Source: Ischnura elegans
Taxonomy: Eukaryota; Arthropoda; Insecta; Odonata; Coenagrionidae
Assembly (NCBI RefSeq): GCF_921293095.1
Contig: NC_060252.1
Span: 46,066,881 to 46,130,880 of the forward strand
Length of the DNA: 64,000 nt
Direction of reading: 5' to 3'
In this document: positions 55,901-64,000 of the stretch, in pieces
Layout of the letters: the number at the start of each line of letters is the position of its first letter
Numbering within the stretch: the stretch's first letter is position 1
Made by a program: the position numbers and the translations under genes
The notes under the pieces: generated by a model
The model's input: the letters and a program-made list of their open reading frames with translations, nothing else
Database searches by the model: none
Told to the model about the DNA's origin: nothing

Positions 55901-58759
55901 AAACAGCGGATGATGATTTTACAACGAATAAGATTATAATGTTCCTCCTTGTTTTACCCTCATAAGGTATCCTAGGTAGTATACTCTTTGTTAATATTGT
56001 AAAGTTATTAATCCCTTAGGCCTTTGAAGATACACTGAGGGGCAAGATTATATAGACTATGGGTAGAAATAGTTCTTATTTTTGAGAAGTTAATTCTATA
56101 TTTTGATGGAGGCTAAAATTAGACTCCCCAAGAGGACAAAATTAATGGGCTAGTTATTTCAATCCCTTGAGCTCAACGTAACTAACTTCATCGTCTCTAG
56201 GAGGAAAAACTTTGAAAAGTATATCTAATGATTTTTTTGTTAATGAACTCTCTGTACTACTATCACAGGGAATCTACATATAAATTTATGCTATACAAAT
56301 AACTGTGGTTAGAGAAAAAATGATAAACTTTACTGCATTGCTAGAGTATCAGTGCCAAGTTTGGACTAATCACGCTAAATTGTATTCGTGTTATCGAATA
56401 GTTCGTGTTGCCGACGAAAGTTTAATTTAATTAATAAGAAAGAGAAATTTAAATGGATATTTTCTTACGTGGAAGCTCAAACATAGGAAATAATTGGCGA
56501 ATGAACCGCTGTCATCGATGCCAGTGATTAAAATCCGCCCTCACCCATTCCTTAAATTAGCGTATTCTTCTAATTAGGCCAAGAGTACGAATGAGTTAGG
56601 GCATGGAATTCCAGTGCATCGCCTTTCTGGAAGCAAGGGCATATTGTATCAGATTCGAACCATTCTTGTGCTTTTGATGAATAATTTCTTCAAGTTTTTA
56701 ATAAATAAGCTTCTAATGATGTTGCTCATTGTGACTGAGCAAGTTCAAATAATTGGATATCAATTATTGTATTCACGACCCATAAGTACTCACAATTAGT
56801 ATTTTTGACCTTCCCATGAGAGTTCTATTTTGCCACCGTATGAATCAGTAGATTGATCCATAGCATCCCATTACAAATGCTGGGCTTATTTCCACGTTTC
56901 TTACTGCAGCTATCCTTCGAAGAATTTAATTTCTTTCGTTCTGTAGTTCAGCTATACTTTATCCTTGGATATAAATAAAATGCTTGCTCCCACAATATTC
57001 TCGGAGTATTTTATTTGGAGCACGAATATGTTAGCCGTCGAACCAGGCTTTCATCTCGGCGTGCTCCTGATCGTAGATTTTAGCTCCACGTTTAATCCAT
57101 TAACCTCGTACTAAACGCCTTATAAATCAAGAAAGCGTGTGAAATTGTGAGAGCGAGTAGAGCTGAAGGGGACATTTTAAGCAAGACTTCGTTCCGTTGA
57201 GGAAGACCAACAGTGAAACCCATCCTAAAAGGATAAAGTTAAACTATCGCGAGTAGCGAAAATTTATATCGTGGGTATTTTTAGGGCAAGTTAAAAAACG
57301 TATTCCCATATATTATCATATTTACTTACTTTACTTGTAAATACACCAATGGCATTTTCATTAGGTAAAATATTGTATGATGTAATCTCTGGTTTTTCCT
57401 CAAGTATTTTAACGCATCACTAGGAACCTACATTACTTAAAAAGTGCGCTATTTGTATTACGAGGAATGAGCATTGTTTGCAGGAAATAAGGGATTAAGC
57501 CCTCAAGGTAAGACAACGTTCGTTAAGACCCAATATCTGGGAACTCTAGCTCAGCGTTGAATTGAGGAGAAGATTTTTATAGCCTGTGTATAAAACACTA
57601 TGTTCCACTCATCAGAATTGTTGACGTTGATTAAGAGATTAAGAAGGACATGAAGGACGCGAAGAGTTTTGGGATGCGGCTCAGGCGAAGGAAAGAGAGG
57701 GTAGGGGACACGTTACTCGACATTTACGGGGTACTGAGAATTGAATAACATTGAAAAAATATGATGGTTAGAGGAAACGAAAGAAGCGAGACATGGTGTT
57801 TGGGGTTAGATTAATGGGAGGGGTGGAAGAGGATGGAAAAAATGGGAAGAAGATTGATTGCCATAAGTCGGAAACAAATTACTAAGTGATGCAGCTAGGT
57901 GTACGGGATAATAAGACTCCTGTATAGTATTTACTAAACCATTGAAACCGTTTCCGGGACAGAAGCATGTATTAACTGCTATTGAACTGCAATTCAATAT
58001 TTTACAATTGAATCAATTTTTCCTCCCAATGAAATAGCTTTCCTCCCGAAAGTTTAGTATCATTAAATACTCTCATAATTAGGCTTGATAAAATCTGTCG
58101 CTAAAGTCTATAAGACGTTACTTGATATGAGGTATGACTGTCTTTCATTGTTTTATGCTCGTGGACCGATGAGCGGGGAGCCTGCGTTGGGTATATAGGT
58201 TGTGAAACTGTAGTTTGAAGGATGAATGCGACGTATAACTATGGATGAATCTAAGTAAGTCAGCGTATAATTTTTATTCTTGGAAAAAAGATATTCTTAC
58301 GGAATTTTTAAAAGGACTGGTGGGGGTATTGAACCGCTTGCTAGATGAGGTAATGAGAGTAGCATGCTTACAACTTGTTTTCATAGTCTCTGTTAAGGAG
58401 AGCACAGTGGCAGTTATGCAGCATGGTGGCTTGGGGTATAGGAAAAGGTCGGAATTGGATGATGGTGGTGCAAAATGACCTAGCCGTCGACGCACCCTAA
58501 CACTCAATACCACCACTACTAACTGGATGAAGGAGAAAGGAAAGCGGACGAAACCGAAAGTCTGAGAGTAAAAAGCTAAGGTGGACACCATTCTGGGAAA
58601 CCTGAAAAGTTGATTAAAATTAGTTTATTGGAGAGTTTAACTACTGTTTGATGTGGTCTCATTTTACTACACTTTCATCTTGATTCAGCCTGTGGAGTAT
58701 CATCTTGAAAATTTGAATATTTCAAAACACTCTTTGTGTTTCCTTCAATATGGAACATG
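52968..58759. other. long unannotated stretch without recognised genes
   Basis: About 5.8 kb of AT-rich sequence with scattered GC-richer patches (54760-55220, 55440-55680). I found no protein-like exon, RNA gene or transposon end. It fits intergenic DNA or a long intron. Confidence 0.45.
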
Positions 58760-59046
58760 TATTTAGCTCACTCCGAAAAGCTCAAAACAAAAACCATAGG
58801 AATGAGAGAAGTTCTTTGAAATGTTGAAATAAAATCTCGCCGAAGTCTTAATCAGGCACAATAACCTCATGCAAAATATTATAGAAGGAAACATTCGTGG
58901 CAAAAGATAGAGAGGACGACCGAGAACTTCATACGTTGAGTATTGGCGATGGGAAAGGGATGCGCCACTTACCATGACATGAAGAGAAAGGCTGAAGGTA
59001 GAGTTTGTGAAGTCATGGCTGCAGCAACAAGGGTAATCTTCTGAAG
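58760..59046 (+). mobile_element. old LINE fragment of a second RTE-like family
   Basis: The plus strand reads in mixed frames AHNNLMQNIIEGNIRGK, RGRPRTSYVEYWRWE and KAEGRVCEVMAAATRVI-type words. This is the C-terminal block HNxLxxxIxEGxIxGKRxRGRPRxSYxE of RTE-like LINEs, and it differs clearly from the family at 2573-4421. Many stops are present. Boundaries are approximate. Confidence 0.65.
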
Positions 59047-62000
59047 AGAAGAAGTTTTAACGGCATTCATATGGCCCAGAGGGAGTACTGGCGGAAACCA
59101 ATCCTGTTTTCCTAACCCGTCCCATGTATTTGAATATAACAGTGCGACTGGAGAGGATTTTATGGGCAGAGGGCAGGTGGGAGAAAGCTCTTCGCTAGAT
59201 GTCGTTGTCGGAGTTGTGTTCAGGAGAGGACCGATGCATATCTAGGACCTTGGGGATGTACATTGGTCGACATAAACTTAACACTCGGGGACGTCGCTGA
59301 ATCACATTTTATGGTGGACAAATTATTCTGATTCCCGAAAACGTATTAAGGCAAATTAAAAAAAATATTTTCACTTTACTCCGGTGAAGTATGCAATGTA
59401 TCCTGTTAGTATTTAACTAGTATTTATGGTATTCTTATCGTTTTCCAACCTTTCTGCCTTATTTCGATGGAATATTTATAACCTTGGGCGAAATGGTTGT
59501 TGCATGCATGTATCGTAAATCACTCAAAAGTAAAGCTATGAAAATACCACTCATACAAAAAGGAATGTGTAAGTATATGTGCAAGTTATTGACGTTGTGG
59601 TCTTTTATAGTTTGAATTGTACACTATATTAATATTTGCAATGATAAACGAGCCTCATTCGACAGGAATGAGGCAATGATATAGGGTGAAGGTCCTCCGA
59701 TCGCTTTCTCTACAGGTTGAGGTATCTGTTTACGAAAATAATTCGAGCGATAATCAAGTTCCGACTCTTCAGTTAAGGACAATGGCTCTTTTGATCAGTA
59801 ATATCCATAGATTTTCTATTCCATCGAGTCAAGATAGGGATGCAAGGGGACGAGGTTATTGTAATATACTGCAGAATTGCTAACACCTTTTCATTTACCT
59901 TTGCGCAAAATATCAAGCCTCAAAGAGGCTACAAATAATGACGTCAGGAGTTTTTGAGGAAATTCTTAACATTCATAATGAAATGAGGGAGCTGTTAAAA
60001 TTTCACTCTGAACGTTTATTAAACAACTAGCATTATTTCAACACATAGTGTCGTTATCAAGGTCCTACCTCGATTATGACACTCTATGGAATTTTACCAG
60101 CGTTATCATTTCAATATGGATACTCAAAAACGCTATCGAGCCAATGAAATACCTGAGGTTATGAATCACTCCTAAGCAAGTAAATTAAGCCACCATGCTG
60201 GGACAGTTGTAAGCTTGAACTCCTCGTGATGGGAAATTTCATGACTTTCAGAACTCCGTGGAAAATTGCAATTGGCATAGGGGAAAAAGAACTTGCCGCC
60301 TGCCGCAAGAAATCTACTTCCTAGAGCTAGGTGAGCTGTTAACATCACTCATCAGTCCAATCGTCATGGTGATACCCTGAGTGAGTGTGATTGGTTTAAT
60401 GATGCCTATCTTCTTCTCATCCATCCAAACCTGGGCTGCAAATGAAAATGCTATGATAAAGGTTCCTTGATTGTGCCTTTTCAGATGATTCTGTGGTGAG
60501 GGGGCTTAAAGTCTGTCCGGGCTGTTCTTCGTTATTTGTTTCCTCAATAGATTAGAGATTCCATTCCCTGTGAGCCCTGAAAATTTTTTTTACGAAAAGT
60601 TTATGAGTGTTGCTGGCAGATTGTGAACGTGAGATGATACCGGAAGCTCAAATTTTATACTTTTTGCGGCCCAATTAAGATATTTTTGAACCATAAAATA
60701 TGTGTACAAAGATGGAAAGGATCCAAAATATCAAGATTGAAATCATAACTCAAAAGAGAAGAACTCCTCTCAGTCAGTGTTATTACCTGAACGTTGGTTT
60801 GAGTACGTAAAGTCAGACCTCATCCCTGACTACTAAGTCGTACTCAACATGGGAGCCAATTGCTTTCTCAGGAATACTTCGCTCTACAAGGATATTTTGT
60901 TTTGGATAAAAAAGAATGAGAGATAATAAAATAAAAAGCCTAGAAATTTTAATCTAATTTAAAATAATCCATAGTTTAAGCATTAAGTCTCAGCATCGTT
61001 ATTTCCTTCCAATGTGAGCGATAGCAATGTTGTCTCACGATAATGAATCTGGTCTCAGTTTCTCAGATGAGGTACATTTAAATGGCGAAAGAAGCATGTG
61101 TGAAAGTAGGTTTTTTCTTTGGAACGCTGCCATCGCCTTATTTCAGCACGCTGACGTTTTTATGAACTGCTGTAGTTTAAGATCTCGTGCAAGAGGTAAA
61201 GCCTAAGGACTGAAAGTGAGACGGAGATTCAGGGCAACTATTGCAATAGCTCAAGAAACTTACCTTTTGTACCTGGTAGCTTGTGCCTATAAAAATTATA
61301 AAATAGATCTAAGGTGAAATTTTTTGACATATTTTACCCAGGATAATGAGCCATAATTACGGTATAGTGGAGAAAAATAAAATCATGCCCTTTAGTAATC
61401 ATTTCAAGGATTAGGAGAGGGAAGATTGATGCAATCATTTTACGATAAATTTGATGGAGGTAAATTGGATTAGCCCTTCATAGTTGAAGGGTATACTCGG
61501 TGTGTACTATAATGGAAAGTAAAAATTTACCGGAGAAGAAAAACTGATTTGGACGACCATTAAATGGGGAGAGGCGTTAGATAAAAAGCAGGCTTGTTTT
61601 TTGTTAGTGTGAGTGCTAAAGAGTGGAAGACTATCGGTAATGCCTGAATTTTAATTCTTTTGCAGTCATTTTAGTCGAGGAATAATTTTACAGGACACAA
61701 AGGAAAACCTACAGCTTGGTAGGGCATAGGATAAGGTGAAACAAAAATTCAATTTTTTGATTTAACATGTGACCCACACGCAATATTTTTTGGTAAAAAT
61801 ATAAAATGTAAAACTTGAAAAGAATGTGCAAAGGTGGGAGCAATTAATTTTTATTCAATATTTGTACTCTGTTAATAGGTCATGATGATAGAAAATTCCA
61901 ATTAAGACGCACTCACATTTAGGATTATAATAAGTACAACAACGGATGATATTTTGTAATCGGAGTCCGTTTCGCAGTGATTCAGCTTAAGGTAGTAAGT

Positions 62001-64000
62001 ATTATTTATGACGGCTTGAAAAATAAATGATCAAACACTATGAAACGAATTTGCAGATCATAACGAGGAAGTAAGGCGTATTGTACCCTATTTCTTCAGG
62101 CAGAAAAGGGGTTTGATATAGAATATTACTTGATCATCTTCGCTGATAGATCAAATCAAGACCTCAATCGATTCGTATTCTCTTAGCAACAGCTGTATAG
62201 CTGTCGAGCGTACTAATTAATTGCTATAGCAGTCATCATAGATGTGTAAACAAGGCTTGCATTCAAACGAGAGGAATTTTTGGCTTGCATTTAAGACTGG
62301 AATCGAAAGATCCCAGATCAGGTGATCCCTCACGTCTCCCCGTCCGTCGCGTTGTGGAAGGCCGCTGATTGGCTATACCGACGCAAGCGTTTGTTGGTGT
62401 ACTGTTTATTTTGATTTGAAAGCTTATGGAAATTGAAATAACTCTCGCGGGGAAGGAAAGGTGTTAAATTTTTAATACAACTCATTGATCATAATTTAAT
62501 TTCCCAAAATGTTCTATTTCCCATAATTACTAACTAATCTAATTAGAAGAAATTAAATTTAAAAATAAATTAAATTAACGTTAATCATTTCAATGCTGTC
62601 CTCATATTTTAGCTTCTGCGCAGTATTCATTGCCTCTGCATATATTCACTCTGAGGTCATCATTTCATCATTGGTAGTGAAAGCTATTGCTGATGTTTCC
62701 ATTAATGAACGGCGAAAGCATGCATATCGTTCCATAGTGATCGCGGCATGCTCCGCATTTATTCATTTGTCTCCAATCCGAATAGCTAGAATCAATAAGC
62801 ATATCACGTTTCCACATTGCCTTGCCACTGACCTTCTGGTTTAGCCCCTTGTGCACCCTCCCTCGGGAGTGACCGACTGGGTAGCGCAAAAGCGACGAGT
62901 CCCACGCGTTGGCCGGGTACTCGTTGCCGCCGCAGCATCATGGGGGCGTATTTATTATCTCCTCGCCGGGGAGAGACGCGAAGCTATCATTCTTTATTTC
63001 CTTAGCTCTTTCTCCCTCTCTCTCACTTTCACTGGCCATCCGAGGCCCATGGGGGACACATACAACGACCTCACCTGTTGCACGCTGTTTACGCTCACGA
63101 ATGTTTTCCCCCCTTCTCATCCTCTTCGCCGCCGTTTAATTTTTATTCATTTTTCCTCAGCGACAAGTTTTCCACGACTCGACTTGGCGAAGTGTCTTCG
63201 AATTCCTTTACGTTCGAGCATTCTCTCGACCGGCTTCTACGTGGATACCTATTGAAACCTATTGCGGATACACGACCCCCCGTACCTCCAGCTCGTAAAT
63301 CACTGCTTCAGCGATAGTTTTTTTTCCTTCTTTTTCTTTCGACGAATATCGTCGTGGTGTGCGCATAGGATGCCAGTCGCACTATATCAGGTTCGGAAAA
63401 GAATTTAAATGGATATATTGCGGATTTGGCGCGGGAAAGTGTCAAAGAAGAAGTCAGAATTTATAATGGCAATTCGATGAAAAAATTGTGATCTTGACGT
63501 ACTCGTTTGATGATAAACGTTATATCCCCTCGGATTTTTACTCGTGGAATATTACCTCATGCGCCTATGCCTATTTTTCTAGACAATTTTTATAGCAAAC
63601 GCAAAACTTCACACTGCAAAAGCCGTTGGCATGTAAATTTATTACTTTTTGTAGAAAAGATCGCGAGGCATTCTGTCTAGGGAAGCTAGGATAGAAATAT
63701 AAAGCTTAAATTTCCGAAATAAATGCCAACCGTGCACTTCGTTTTATATGTGCAAATCTCTTTGATATTTGAATTTCATGGCTCCCATGTCCCAGTAGAA
63801 AGTCATACCCGGAAAATTATTTATTCGGCTCGTTATTTGCTTTCTTTCGTTTTCAGAACAAATTATATGGAATAGATAGCAAGCGAGAGTGGAGTGTGTG
63901 TCTAAAAACAAATTGATATGAAAAAGAAGTTAAGAAATAATTTATGCATTTATATTTACCGAAGACATTATTATTTATGTGTTCGAAACCATAGCCATAA
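59047..64000. other. long unannotated stretch
   Basis: AT-rich, with no supported exon. A 45-nt imperfect hairpin is at 60044-60088. A CpG-richer stretch at 62860-63310 carries overlapping frames on both strands, including a CT-rich run at 63005-63035. It could be a regulatory block or a distant exon, but I have no protein evidence. Confidence 0.4.
60044..60088. repeat. 45-nt imperfect hairpin
   Basis: CATAGTGTCGTTATCAAGGT pairs with ACCTCGATTATGACACTCTATG, leaving a 3-nt loop, three mismatches and one bulge. The stem is shorter than a usual pre-miRNA. No repeat family recognised. Confidence 0.6.

Noticed and set aside
62593-63317. Overlapping frames on both strands in a CpG-richer block
   Set aside because: Codon content looks like composition-driven noise and no splice pattern supports an exon.
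1-64000. LTR retrotransposons, endogenous viruses, Polintons and CRISPR arrays
   Set aside because: I looked for paired long terminal repeats, capsid, integrase or envelope-like frames and regular spaced repeats, and saw none.

Overview
The window looks like one piece of an arthropod nuclear genome, most likely an insect. It is AT-rich, with introns bounded by GT and AG, a MADF-BESS gene (a family greatly expanded in insects), a 5-exon ribosomal protein S16 gene, and many transposable elements of different ages. I cannot name the species. Two host genes are well supported: a 3-exon MADF-BESS gene on the plus strand (exons at 10304-10457, 12273-12423 and 15763-16108) and RpS16 on the minus strand (25240-26153, about 26200 with its 5'UTR). 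A CpG-rich block ending in a possible start codon and splice donor (about 36.9-37.99 kb) may be the first exon of a gene with a very long intron.

Region by region. 1-9.4 kb is a nest of transposons: LINE A (minus strand) holds LINE B (minus strand), which holds a young, 5'-truncated RTE-type LINE (plus strand). LINE A also holds a 307-bp hAT MITE and a 509-bp MITE with CCCACRTAGCA ends. Target duplications or unbroken reading frames prove most of these steps. 9.4-16.2 kb is the MADF-BESS gene. 17.3-20.8 kb is a MITE split by a 2.85-kb piggyBac fossil at TTAA. 22.2-23.0 kb is a LINE 3' end. 25.2-26.2 kb is RpS16, with a possible box C/D snoRNA in intron 3. 27-28.2 kb is a mariner-like fossil split by a second MITE copy. 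29.3-31.6 kb is a second piggyBac-like element, followed by a hAT MITE. 32.2-35.9 kb is LINE C, which carries a PHD-finger ORF1, an ATGA ORF1/ORF2 overlap, a TTAA MITE in its endonuclease, a third copy of the 0.6-kb MITE in ORF1, and a perfect 114-bp palindrome. 36-64 kb has few genes: RTE, hAT, pogo, Helitron and tRNA-SINE fragments scattered through sequence without recognisable exons.

The host genes share no pathway that I can see. RpS16 is a housekeeping ribosome gene. The MADF-BESS product is probably a sequence-specific DNA-binding co-regulator. The main interest is the transposon layering, which can be ordered in time, and a few structures that ordinary annotation would miss: the perfect palindrome, the MITE family with a filled and an empty TTAA site, hammerhead-like inverted arms, and the intronic snoRNA candidate. 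I saw no LTR retrotransposon, endogenous retrovirus, Polinton or CRISPR array.
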